Positions 22,528 through 33,548 of a stretch of 64,000 nucleotides of DNA are shown here, piece after piece. Position numbers and translations under genes: made by a program. Source of the DNA: Triticum aestivum (taxonomy: Eukaryota > Streptophyta > Magnoliopsida > Poales > Poaceae); assembly GCF_018294505.1 (NCBI RefSeq), contig NC_057797.1, forward strand, positions 124,191,116 to 124,255,115, written 5' to 3'. Position 1 is the first letter of the stretch, and each line of letters opens with the position of its first letter. The notes under the pieces are model-generated. The model did no database searches, had not been told where the DNA came from, and worked only from the letters and a program-made list of their open reading frames with translations.

Positions 22528-23331
22528 GGGGCCCCGAGCTCACTCTCGTGCACGCAGCATCACCACTCCTCACCAACACCCCGCCAGGCCACTAGGGGGA
22601 CCTCGAGGAGGTCTCCTCCCCCAGCTCCGGCCGCCTCGCCCCGCCTCGGCCTCCAGCTCGATTCACTCTGGTGAGGCCATCTCCGGCGCCCAAACCTCGT
22701 CTGTATCCCTCTTCCACACCTAGCACCCTAACCCCCTCGTCAATTTGAACCTTGCAGCCCTCTCCGGCGAGCTCCATCCTCGTCCGAACCACCGTCCGCC
22801 GGAGCAGGGGCCGCCGTCGACACAGTGCTCGCCGGCGACCACCACCACCACCAACCGACGCGGAATGGCGCCCTGAGCACGGAGGTACTCCCCGATCTCC
22901 CTGCCTCGCCGTGGATCGCCGTCGGCGACCACCGCGGCTCTCGGGCGCCGACGAGCTTCGTCCGCCCCGTTTGAATGTTTAAACCTGACAAGTGGGACCC
23001 CACCGTCAGCCTCTCTGCTCTCTTTTTTGAATCGTTTTCTGGAAGCGCCTTCGGGCAGAATGCGTTTTCTCTTTGGGCTGGCGTAGTTTCTGCCGAAGCG
23101 TTTTCTGTTTTTATAAACTAACCCCTGGAAATCTTCTGTTTGATTACAGATGAGTCCCTGGACAAAAACCTTTATAACTTTTAAACAGAAAAGTATTTTT
23201 GATTGATTCTTCTTCTGTTCTCTTTAAAATTTTGTCTAGTTTTTTATCAGATTTATTTGAAAAATATTTGGTATACTTTCTTTGCACTCCTTGGTATTTA
23301 CGATAGCACATATATTCTCTTTATACTGTAG

Positions 23332-23394
23332 ATACCGAAGGAGGTGACGGAGCCGCGAACTTCACCGAGCTAGGCTCCGACTACTCTGAACCAG
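23332..23394 (+). other. Exon-like segment 1 in the B 3' LTR
   Basis: Same 63-nt segment as 13484-13546 with two replacement changes; the frame and the GCAAGC donor-like site are preserved. Confidence 0.48.
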
Positions 23395-24269
23395 GCAAGC
23401 ATGTTTGAACTTTTGATATGATGAGTGTCTTGGCATGTTTTGCATTTAGTTAGTTTCATGGCATGTTGAGAAGCATATCGATGAACGTTATTTTTTGTGA
23501 TAATGAGGTAAGTGAGTTCGATGATCCATACGTGGATGAATGTGAATATGAATGGCCATGTGTTGGCATGAGGATGGGTAAGATGGCAGTGTTGTAGCAT
23601 GCCAGTCTTACGCCAGACTATGTGACTTCAGTGTCAAACCGTATCGGTCCAGTACCTCTCATTTCCCTCCATGTACTACCACATGTTTTCCGCAAGGAAT
23701 ATGGTTTAGTAAGTTGCAAACCGCTTTCATGGTACACACCAAAGAGGAGAGGCCGTGATGATGGTTCCATGGCCCTGGATTAAAGCCAGTCATCCGGTCA
23801 GGGGGCATGGGTGTTTCCGGTTGGGACCGAGGGGGGGGGCACCCCTTAGAGCGCGCGTATATAAATTTGATCCCATGCTATTCGAGATTGTGATCTCCCC
23901 GTCTCAAAAGTTTTTCTTGGACGATGTCTAGGGTGATTCCTAGCATCGAGAGGTAAGGATGGGTGTGTACTGGTTAGCTGTGTTTTCTTCCGAAATACCG
24001 TAAACGGAACTAGTCCTTCGTGACTACGGAAATCCGTTGGCTGTGGGAATAATTTTGTACAAACTCTGCAGAGTCATATATCCCTCCACGTCATCTATTC
24101 CATGTCCAAATTCGTATTATCTTGTCCTAACAATGACAGTGTTGATGACAGAGACTCCGGTGTTTCGCATGAGTGCTAATTCCGGAAATGATATTCCTGT
24201 GGATGGACTAACCCATTTATTCTTATGAATTAAAAGTTTATTATGATTATTATTTATCTGTCCATAAAA

Positions 24270-24851
24270 GCCCTTTCTGTGATGTCGCCCCGACGTCCGA
24301 CTGTGGCATTTCTTTTCAAGCCCTTTCTGTGATGTCGCCCCGACGTCCGACTGTGNNNNNNNNNNNNNNNNNNNNNNNNNNNNNNNNNNNNNNNNNNNNN
24401 NNNNNNNNNNNNNNNNNNNNNNNNNNNNNNNNNNNNNNNNNNNNNNNNNNNNNNNNNNNNNNNNNNNNNNNNNNNNNNNNNNNNNNNNNNNNNNNNNNNN
24501 NNNNNNNNNNNNNNNNNNNNNNNNNNNNNNNNNNNNNNNNNNNNNNNNNNNNNNNNNNNNNNNNNNNNNNNNNNNCGTCCGACTGTGGCATTTCTTTTCA
24601 AGCCCTTTCTGTGATGTCGCTCCGACGTCCGACTGTGGCATTTCTTTTCAAGCCCTTTCTGTGATGTCGCCCCGACGTCTGACTGTGGCATTTCTTTTCA
24701 AGCCCCTTCTGTGATGTCGCCCCGACGTCCGACTGTGGCATTTCTTTTCAAGCCCTTTCTGTGACGTCGCCCCGACGTCCGACTGAGGTATTTCTTTTTA
24801 AGCCCTTTATGTGGTGTCGCTAAGACGCCCGACTGTGGCATCTTTTTCTTT
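24270..24851 (+). repeat. 50-bp minisatellite in the B 3' LTR, interrupted by a gap
   Basis: Units at 24270 and 24320, then 220 N, then a partial unit and full or degenerate units at 24602, 24652, 24702, 24752 and 24802. The visible units plus the gap imply more copies than in the 5' LTR, though the gap length may be nominal. Confidence 0.92.
24356..24575. other. Assembly gap (220 N)
   Basis: Run of N inside the 50-bp minisatellite, as expected for collapse of a tandem repeat. Confidence 0.99.
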
Positions 24852-25091
24852 ATAATTATTTGTTCACCTTTCGGGGCGTCGCTTCAGACACCCGATTGGA
24901 AATTATTTATGTGCTGTTGGGACTTCAGGCGGACTACCGCCGTTTCCCTTTTACTGACCTTGTTATGATAATTTTTAATGTACATTGGAGAATTTATTCA
25001 TGTCGCACCCATGCATGCATTTGTTATATCTTACGTCCGAATTGTCTTGCGAGTACTTTCAAAGTACTCACTGGCTTGTTGATTTGGCCAG

Positions 25092-25147
25092 ATGCTGACG
25101 AAGGTGATTTCCTGGATGAAGAGTTCGATAGCAAGTCCGACACTTAG
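25092..25147 (+). other. Exon-like segment 2 with stop in the B 3' LTR
   Basis: Counterpart of 15011-15066: five substitutions in 56 nt, frame and TAG stop preserved. Confidence 0.48.
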
Positions 25148-25508
25148 AGGAGTCCCAGTCAGTCTCGTGCGACCCTGGATTTGGTCACTGTTTTATATCC
25201 GCTTCCGCTACCAAATAAATTCATCGAGCCTCACCTCGACGCTCGATGAGATGATAGACTTAGAGTCTTGTATTTCTCTCCCCGCTGTGTTTTTCCACCA
25301 CCGCCCTATCCTCGAGTCAGTAGTATGTCTCCACACCACTGTGTCATGTCCGCCATTATGTATAATTATTGGCGTGCTTGTAATAATTTGGTTGAGCAAC
25401 CGTAGTTCAACCCTGTAATATATTTTATGCTACTGGCTTATTGTATCAAGAAATTGTCTACCGGTGAGGAGAAATTCTCTCATACTGGACTCAAAAGATT
25501 GGTTTCTC

Positions 25509-25514
25509 AATAAA
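25509..25514 (+). terminator. Candidate polyadenylation signal of element B
   Basis: AATAAA 29 bp before the end of the 3' LTR (also in the 5' LTR). If used, nearly the whole 2.8 kb downstream of the TATA box would be the R region. Confidence 0.45.
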
Positions 25515-25547
25515 TATTTTTATTGGAAAACCGGTCGTGACAAAATA

Positions 25548-25945
25548 GGGTTTGGTGGTGCTCCTGGATGGTTTCGGGGTATATGAGTATATATAGGCGA
25601 AAGAAGTAGGTCGTGGAGCCATGAGGGGCCCATGAGGGTGGGGGTGCGCCTCCCTACCTCGTGGATGCTTTGTTGCTTCCTTGACATCCACTCCAAGTCT
25701 CCTGGATTGCGTCTGTTCCAAAAAGATCCTCGCAAAGGTTTCATTCCGTTTGGATTCCGTTTGATATTCCTTTTATGCGAAACACTAAAATAGGAAAAAA
25801 AACAGCATTTTGCATTGGGCCTTCGGTTAATAGGTTAGTCCCAAAAATAATATAAAAGTGCATAATAAAGCCCATTAAACATCCAAAACAGATAATATAA
25901 TAGCATAGAACAATAAAAAATTATAGATACGTTGGAGACATATCA
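25548..25945 (-). repeat. Element S 3' LTR, second part
   Basis: Continues the LTR interrupted at 11376, right after the duplicated AAATA (25543-25547), and ends ...GGAGACATATCA. In the element's own orientation this is the start of U3. Confidence 0.87.
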
Positions 25946-25961
25946 AGCATCCCCAAGCTTA
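25946..25961 (-). promoter_or_regulatory. Polypurine tract of element S
   Basis: The minus strand reads TAAGCTTGGGGATGCT directly before the LTR start TGATATGTCT. The same 15-mer recurs internally at 28022-28036. Confidence 0.75.
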
Positions 25962-28754
25962 ATTCCTGATTGTCCTCGAGTAGGTAAATGAAAAAAACAG
26001 AATTTTTCATGTGAAACGCTACCTAGCATAATTCTCAATGTAATTTTCTTTATTGTGCCATGGATGTTTAGATCCGAAAGATTCTAGAAAAAAGTTTAAT
26101 ATTGACATAAAAATAATAATACTTCAAGCATACTAACAAAGCAATCATGTCTTCTCAAAATAACATGGCCAAAGAAAGTTATCCCTACAAAATCATATAG
26201 TCTGGCTACGCTCTATCTTCATCACACAAAATATTTAAATCATGAACAACCCCGATGACAAGCCAAGCAATTGTTTCATACTTTTGACGTTCTCAAACTT
26301 TTTAAATTTTCATGCAATACATGAGCATGAGCAATGGACATAGCACTATATGTGGAATAGAATGGTGGTTGTGGAGAAGACAAAAAAGGAGAAGATAGTC
26401 TCACATCAACTAGGTGTATCAAGGGGCTATGGAGATGCCCATCAATAGATATCAATGTGAGTGAGTAGGGATTGCCATGCAACGGATGCACTAGAGCTAT
26501 AAGTGTAAGAAAGCTCGACAAAAGAAACTAAGTGGGTGTGCATCCAACTCGCTTGCACACAAAGACCTAGGGAATTTTGAGGAAGCCCATCATTGGAATA
26601 CACAAGCCAAGTTCTATAATGTAAAATCCCACTAGTATGTGAAAGATACAATATAGGAGACTCTCTATCATGAAGATCACGATGCTACTTTGAAGCAAAA
26701 GTGTGGTAAAAGGATAGTAGCATTGTCCCTTCTCTCTTTTTCTCTCATTTTTTGTTTGGGCCTTTTTTAAGGCCTCTTTTTTTCATTTCTTTTTTTCGTC
26801 CGGAGTCTCATCCCGACTTGTGGGTGAATCATAGTCTCGATCATCCTTTCCTCATTGGGACAATGCTCTAATAATGATGATCATCACACTTTTATGTACT
26901 TACAACTCAATACTTAGAACAAAATATGACTCTATATGAATGCCTCCGGCGGTGTACCGGGATATGCAATGAATCAAGAGTGACATGTATGAAAGAATTA
27001 TAAAGGTGGCTTTGCCACAAATATGATGTCAACTACATGATCATGCAAAGCAATATGACAATGATGGAGCGTGTCATAACAAACGGAACGGTGGAAAGTT
27101 GCACGGCAATATATCTCGGAATGGCTATGGAAATGCCATAATAGGTAGGTATGGTGGCTATTTTGAGGAAGGTATATGGTGGGTGTATGATAACGGCGAA
27201 AGGTGCGTGGTATTAGAGAGGCTAGCAATGGTGGAAGGATGAGAGTGCGTATAATCCATGGACTCAACATTAGTCATAAAGAACTCACATATTTATTGCA
27301 AAAATCTATTAGTTATCGAAATGAAGTACTACGCGCATGGTCCTAGGGGGTTTGATTGGTATGAAATGAGCATCTCTCATCCCCGACCGCCACTCATAAG
27401 GAAGACAATCAATAAATAAACCATGCTCCGACTTCATCACATAACGGTTGACCATACGTGCATGCTACGGGAATCACAAACTTTAGAACAAGTATTTCTC
27501 AAATTCACAACTACTCTACGAGCATGACTCTAATATCACCATCTTCATATCTCAAAAAATCATCAAGTATCAAACTTCTCATATTATTCAATGCACTTTA
27601 TATGATAGTTTTTGTTATACCCATCTTGGATGCTCATCGAATTAGGACTAACTTTATAGCCAAAGAAAATTACCATGCTGTTTTATATGACTCTCAAAAT
27701 AATATAAGTGAAGAATGAGAGATCAATAATTTCTATAAAATAAAACCACCACCATGGTCTAAAAGATATAAGTGAAGCACTAGAGCAAAATTATTTAGCT
27801 CAAAAGATATAAGTGAAGCACATAGAGTATTCTAATAAATTATGATTCATGTGTGTCTCTCCAAAAGGTGTGTATAGAAAGGATGATTATGGTAAACTAA
27901 CAAGCAAAGACTCAAATAATACAAGATGCTCCAAGGAAAAAACATATCATGTAGTGAATAAAAATATAGCCTCAAGTAAAGTTACCGATAGACGAAGACA
28001 AAAGAAGGGATGCCTTCCGGGGCATCCCCAAGCTTAGGCTTTTGGTTGTCCTTGAATTTTACCTTGGTGTGCCTTGGGTATCCCAAAGCTTAGACTCTTT
28101 CCACTCCTTGTTCCAAAATCCATCAAATCTTTACCCAAAACTTGAAAACTTCACAACACAAAACTCAACAGAAAATCTCATGAGCTACGTTAGTATAAGA
28201 AAACAAACCACCACTTCAAGGTACTGTAATGAACTCATTCTTTATTTATATTGGTGTTAAACCTACTGTATTCCAACTTCTCTATGGTTCATACCCCCCG
28301 ATACTAGCCATAGATTCATCAAAATAAGCAAACAACACATGAAAAACAGAATCTTTCAAAAACATAACAGTCTGTAGTAATCTGTATCAAACGTATACTT
28401 CGGTCACTCCAAAAATTCTGAAAAATTAGGACATCCAGGACAATTTGTATAGTTATCTACTACACTTGGAATCAGTACTTTATCGCTCTCTGGTAAAAAA
28501 CTAAATTATTCTCGTGAGCGCATACTTTCTGTTTTTATCAGCAAGATTAAACAACAATCACCCAAGAAGATCCTAAAGGCTTTACTTGGCACAAACACTA
28601 ATTAAAACATAAAAAGCATTATCATAACAGAGGCTAGATGAATTATTTATTACTAAACAGAAACAAAAAGCAAGAAACCAAAATAAAATTGGGTTGCCTC
28701 CCAACAAGCGCTATCGTTTAACGCCCCTAGCTAGGCATAAAAGCAAGAATAGAT
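25962..28754 (-). mobile_element. Element S 3' internal region, non-coding
   Basis: About 2.8 kb between the protease and the 3' LTR with no frame resembling RT, RNase H or integrase; open stretches are under 95 codons. It is AT-rich, with T-rich runs near 26730-26800. It contains a second copy of the polypurine tract (28022-28036) and the motif CCAAGCTTAGGCTTTTGG, shared with element G. Confidence 0.65.
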
Positions 28755-29640
28755 CTAGGTATTATCATCTTTGGTATACAATCCATAAGTGGCTCTCATA
28801 ATAGATTCATAAGGTAATTTAATTTTCTTTCTAGGAAAGTGTTCCATGCCTTCTCTTAACGGAAATTGGAATCTAATACTTCCTTCTTTCATATCAATAA
28901 TTGCACTAGTCGTTCTAAGGAAAGGTCTTCCAAGAATAATAGGACATGTAGGATTGCATTCTATATCAAGAACAATGAAATCTACGGGCACATAATTCCT
29001 ATTTGCAAAGATAATAACATCATTAATCCTTCCCATAGGTTTCTTGATGGTGGAATCCGCAAGATGCAAATTAAAAGAACAATCATCAAATTCACGGAAA
29101 CCTAACACATCACATAAAGTTTTTTGGAATCGTGGAAACACTAGCACCCAAATCACACAAAGCATAGCATTCATGATCTTTAATTTTAATTTTAATAGTA
29201 GGTTCCCACTCATCATAAAGTTTTCTAGGGATAGAGACTTCTGTTTCAAGCTTTTCTTCATAGGATTGCATTAAAGCATCAACAATATGTTTGGTAAAAG
29301 CTTTATTTTGACTATAAGCATGAGAAGAATTTGACACGGATTGCAACAAGGAAATACAATCTATTAAAGAACAATTATCATAATTAAATTCCTTAAAATC
29401 CAAAATAGTGGGTTCATTGCTATGTAAAGTTTTGACCTCTTCAATCCCACTTTTACCAATTTTTGCATCAAGATCTAAAAACTCCGAATCATTGGGACGC
29501 CTTTTAATTAAAGTTGACTCATCTCCAGTCCCATCTTTATCAAGATTCATATTGGAAAGAAAATATTTAATAGGAGACACATCAATCACTTTTAGATATT
29601 CATCATTATTATCATGAAAACTAGAAGAACACACTTTCAT
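28755..29640 (-). pseudogene. Element S aspartic protease region (frameshifted)
   Basis: The 29640-29110 part carries the active-site motif YALCDLGASVSTIPK near its end; the next frame, ending at 28755, continues with the conserved IILGRPFLRTT and ends PYESIMRATYGLY. The two frames differ by one phase, so there is a frameshift at about 29125 in an A-rich run. The DLGAS motif is that of a retroviral-type aspartic protease. It continues from gag in one frame on the N-terminal side. No RT follows. Confidence 0.8.
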
Positions 29641-30831
29641 AAAGTAATCTTTTTAGCACGCATCCTAGCGATTTTTGCGCTCATTAGTGGAAATTCTCAT
29701 AGATTTGAGAGACCCATTGATATCATGCTTAGGTGAAATAGATCTAAGTTTCAAGGAATCAACATCAAGAGAAATTCTATCCACGTTCCTAGCCAACTCA
29801 TCAATCTTAGGCAATTTTTCTGCAAGCAAGGCATTGAAATTCTTTTGCGAAATCATAAATTCTTTAACACTAGTCTAAAAATCAGAGGGCATCTTATTAA
29901 AATTTACATAAGGGTTGTTGTAGGAATTACCATAATTGTTAGAGGAATTACTAGGGAATGGTCTAGAATTAAAGTTTTCTCTATACGCGTTGTTACCAAA
30001 ATTGCTCCTACCAACAAAATTCACATCCATAGATTCATTATTATTCTCAATCAATGTAGACCAAGGCATATCATTAGGATCAGAAGAAACACTCTTATTA
30101 GCAAACAATTTCATAAGTTCATCCATATTTCCACTCAAAACATTAATCTCTTCTATCGCATGGACCTTTTTACTAGTAGAACTTTCGGTGTGCCATTGAG
30201 AATAATTAACCATAATATTATCTAGGAGTTTAGTAGCTTCTCCTAAAGTGATTTCCATAAAAGTGCCTCCCGCGGCCGAATCTAAAAGATTTCTAGAAGC
30301 AAAATTCAACCCGGCATAAATTTTTTGTATAATCATCCATAAATTCAAACAATGTGTAGGGCAATTACGTATCATTAATTTCATCCTCTCCCAAGATTGT
30401 GCAACATGATCATGATCAAGTTGCTTAAAATTCATAATATCGTTTCTAAGAGAGATGATCTTAGCGGGAGGAAAATACTTAGACATAAAAGCATCTTTGC
30501 ACTTATTCCATGAACCAATAATATTTTTAGGAAAAGAGGAAAACCAAGTTTTAGCACGATCTCTAAGCGAAAACGGAAATAGATTCAATTTAACTATATC
30601 ATTGTCCACATCTTTATTCTTTTGCATATCACACAAATCAACAAAGTTGTTTAGATGGGTAGCGGCATCTTCACTAGGAAGGCCAGAAAATTGATCTTTG
30701 ATGACAAGATTCAACAAAGCAGCATTGATTTCACAAGATTCAGCATCGGTAATAGGAGCAATCAGAGTGCTAATAAAATCGTTGTTGTTGGTATTGGAAA
30801 AGTCACACAATTTAGTATTGTCTTGAGCCAT
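29641..30831 (-). pseudogene. gag: Element S gag (Athila lineage), with internal stops
   Basis: Starts at ATG 30831-30829 (MAQDNTKL); the open frame to the right of this (to 31104) is leader sequence and 5' LTR. The capsid core includes LFPFSLRDRAKTWFSSFP and a QSWERMKLMIRNCP motif, typical of plant gypsy gag, followed by an Asn-rich tail. In-frame stops occur at 29875-29877, 29665-29667 and close after, but the same phase continues into the protease. No CCHC knuckle is seen. It would form the particle in which a helper's enzymes act. Confidence 0.82.
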
Positions 30832-31021
30832 CGTGACGAACAATCCAACACACAAGTACACAAGAAGCAAGCGAAAAGAGATGAACAAAAAAAGGAGGGC
30901 GAATAAAACGACAAAGGTGAAGTGGGGGAGAGGAAAACGAGAGACAAATGTCAAATAATGTAATGCAAGGGAGAAGAGTTTGTTATGGGTACTTGGTATG
31001 TCTTGACTTGAGCATAGATCT

Positions 31022-31037
31022 CCCCGCAACGATGCCA
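31022..31037 (-). promoter_or_regulatory. Primer binding site of element S (degenerate tRNA-Asp type)
   Basis: Plus strand CCCCGCAACGATGCCA compared with the tRNA-Asp 3' end: one base missing and two changed. It lies 11 bp inside the LTR edge, the same layout as in W. Confidence 0.65.
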
Positions 31038-31048
31038 GAAATCCTTCT

Positions 31049-32629
31049 TGCAACTTCTTGGGGATGCATTGGTTTTCCCTTGAAGAGGAAAGGTGATGCA
31101 GCAAAGTAGCGTAAGTATTTACCTCAGTTTTTTAGAAGCAAGGTATCAATCCAGTAGGAGACTACACGCAAGTCCCTCGTACCTGCCCAAACAATCAAGA
31201 ACCTTGCAACCAACGCGATAGAGGGGTTGTCAATCCCTTCACAGCCACTTGCAAAAGTGAGATCGGATAAAGATAATAAGATAAATAGTTTTGGTATTCT
31301 TTGTTGTCTAGATTGAAAAGTAAAGATTGCAAAAATAAACGGCGACAAAAATAGCTAGTTGACGGGAGATTAATATGATGGAAGATAGACCCGGAGGCCA
31401 TAGGTTTCACTAGTCGCTTCTCTCAAGATAGCATAATCTATGGTGGGTGAACAAATTACTGTGGAGCAATTGATAGAAAAGCGCATAGTTATGAGAATAT
31501 CTAGGCATGATCATGTATATAGACATCACATCCGTGACACATAGCCAAAATGATTCTGCATCTACTACTATTACTCCACACATCAACCGCTCTCCAGCAT
31601 GCATCTAGAGTATTAAGTTCATAAGAACAGAGTAACACATTAAGCAAGATGACATGATGTAGAGGGATAAAATCAAGAAATATGATATAAACCCCATCTT
31701 TTTATCCTCGATGGAAACAATACAATGCATGCCTTGCTGCCCCTGCTCGCACTGGAAAAGGACATCACAAGATTGAACCCAAAGCTAAGCACTTCTCCCA
31801 TTGCAAGAAAGATCAATCTAGTAGGCCAAACCAAACTGATAATTCAAAGAGACTTGCAAAGATACTAAATCATGCATATAAGAATTCAGAGAAGAATCAA
31901 AAAAGTGTTCATAGATAATCTTGATCATAAACCCACAATTCATTGGATCTCGACAAACACACCGCAAAAAGAATTACATCAAATAGACTCTAAGAGAATC
32001 GAGGAGAGCTTTGTATTGAGATCCAAAGAGAGAGAACAAGCCATTTAGCTAATAACTATGGACCCGAAGGTCTGTGGTAAACTACTCACACATCATCGGA
32101 GAGGCTATGGTCTTGATGTAGAAGCCCTCCGTGATCGATTCCCCCTCCGGCAGAGCGCCGAAAAAGGCCCCAAGATGGGATCTCACGGGTACAGAAGGTT
32201 GCGGCGGTGGAAATAGGGTTTCGTGGTGCTCCTGGATGTTTTCAGGGTATATTAGTATGTATAGGCGAAAGAAGTAGGTCGATGGAGCCATGAGGGGCCC
32301 ATGAGGGTGGGGGCGCGCCTACCCCCTGGGCGTGCATCCCTACCTCGTGGCAGCCTCGTTGCTTCCTTGACGTCCACTCCAAGTCTCCTGGATTACGTTT
32401 GTTCCAAAAACGATCCTCGAGAAGGTTTCATTCCGTTTGGATTCCGTTTGATATTCGTTTTCTGTGAAACACTGAAATAGGCAAAAAAACAATTTGCATT
32501 GGGCCTTCGGTTCATAGGTTAGACCCAAAAATAATATAAAAGTGCATAATAAAGCCCATTAAACATCCAAAATAGATAATATAATAGCATGGAATAATCA
32601 AAAATTATAGATACGTTCGAGATGTATCA
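31049..32629 (-). repeat. Element S 5' LTR (uninterrupted)
   Basis: Begins TGCAACTTCTTGGGGATGC and ends GATGTATCA. It aligns throughout with the split LTR 10211-11376 plus 25548-25945. The single AAATA at 32211-32215 is the pre-insertion site corresponding to element B. Confidence 0.87.
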
Positions 32630-32634
32630 AGCAA
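32630..32634. repeat. Target site duplication of element S (right copy)
   Basis: AGCAA directly after the S terminus, identical to 10206-10210; the Angela reading frame resumes here. Confidence 0.9.
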
Positions 32635-33310
32635 CAGACTTATTGGAAATAATACATACTGATGTATGCGGTCCGATGAGTGTTATTGCTCGCGGCGGGT
32701 ATCGTTATTTTCTGACCTTCACAGATGTTTTGAGAAGATATGGGTAAATCTACTTGATGAAACATAAGTCTGAAATATTTGAAAACTTCAAAGACTTTTA
32801 GAGTGAAGTGGAAAATCATCGTAACAAGAAAATAAAGTTTCTACGATCTGATCATGGAGGTGAATATTTGAGTTACGATTTTGGTCTTCATTGGAAACAA
32901 TGCGGAATAGTTTCGCAACTCACGCCACCCGGAACATCATAGTGTAATGGTGTGTCCAAACATCGTAATTGTACTTTATTAGATATGCTGCGATCTATGA
33001 TGTCTCTTACTGATTTACCGCTATCGTTTTGGGGTTATGCTTTAGAGACAGATGCATTCACGTTAAATAGGGCACCATTTAAATCCATTGAGACGACACC
33101 ATATGAACTGTGGTTTCGCAAGAAATCCAAGTTGTCATTTCTCAAAGTTTGGGGCTGCAATGCTTATGTGAAAAAGCTTCAACCTGATAAGCTCAAACCC
33201 AAATCGGAGAAATGTGTATTCATAGGATACCCAAAGGAAACTGTTGGGTACACCTTCTATCACAGATCCGAAAGCAAAATATTTGTTGCTAAGAAGGGAT
33301 CCTTTCTATA
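32635..33310 (+). pseudogene. Angela-like copia integrase (decayed)
   Basis: Continues the polyprotein broken at 10210. The integrase core is readable: IHTDVCGPM (first Asp), then RSDHGGEYLS (second Asp), then a position reading NGVSKHRN where the catalytic Glu would be, so that residue appears replaced by Lys. In-frame stops occur early, including after a RRYG-like stretch. The longest open part is 32952-33311, with the conserved SFWGYALET and PYELWFRKK motifs of copia integrase C-termini. Clearly inactive. Confidence 0.85.
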
Positions 33311-33548
33311 GAAGGAGTTTCTCTCGAAAGAAGTGAGTGGGAGGAAAGTAACTTGATGAGGTAATTGTCCATGCTCCCTTATTGGAAAGTAGTTCATCAC
33401 AAAAATTAGTTCTAGTGATTCCTACACCAATTAGTGAGGAATCTAATGATGATGATCATGAAACTTATGATCAAGTTACTACCAACCACATAGGTCAACC
33501 AGAGTAAGATCCGCACCAGGGTGGTACGGTAATCCTATTCTGTAAGTC

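Larger units (their letters stand above)
11377..25542 (+). mobile_element. Element B: complete chromovirus-type gypsy retrotransposon (Tekay-like)
   Basis: Termini TGTGACACCC and GGTCGTGACA with AAATA repeated on both sides (11372-11376 and 25543-25547). Order: 5' LTR 11377-15461, PBS, extra ORF, gag-protease-RT-RNase H-integrase-chromodomain, polypurine tract, 3' LTR 21223-25542. The homologous site in the second LTR of S (32211-32215) carries a single AAATA and no insert, confirming the boundaries. The LTRs differ by about 30 substitutions in the first 1.5 kb by eye and fewer later, so this is the youngest insertion whose age can be judged here. The polyprotein has one nonsense codon. Confidence 0.93.
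21223..25542 (+). repeat. Element B 3' LTR (4.3 kb, with a gap)
   Basis: Same ends as the 5' LTR. TATA box at 22520-22527, exon-like segments at 23332-23394 and 25092-25147, predicted intron 23395-25091, minisatellite from 24270 and AATAAA at 25509-25514. It is 235 bp longer than the 5' LTR; almost all of the difference lies in the gapped minisatellite. Confidence 0.92.
10211..32629 (-). mobile_element. Element S: complete Sabrina-like gypsy element, non-autonomous, with element B inside its left LTR
   Basis: Termini TGCTACCTC... and ...GTATCA flanked by AGCAA on both sides. Removing the nested B (11377-25542) leaves an element of about 8.2 kb with two LTRs of about 1.57 kb, a tRNA-Asp-type PBS, a polypurine tract, gag and an aspartic protease on the minus strand. 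No RT, RNase H or integrase is present, so it needed enzymes from a relative. The two LTRs differ by roughly 7-8% in a 360-bp stretch compared by eye, so the insertion is clearly older than that of B. Confidence 0.85.

Noticed and set aside
29845..30225. Plus-strand ORFs opposite S gag
   Set aside because: Complementary shadows of the gag frame without any motif.
30832..31104. N-terminal extension of S gag with a hydrophobic stretch (possible membrane protein)
   Set aside because: The extension runs through the PBS and into the LTR; the real start is the MAQDN methionine at 30831.
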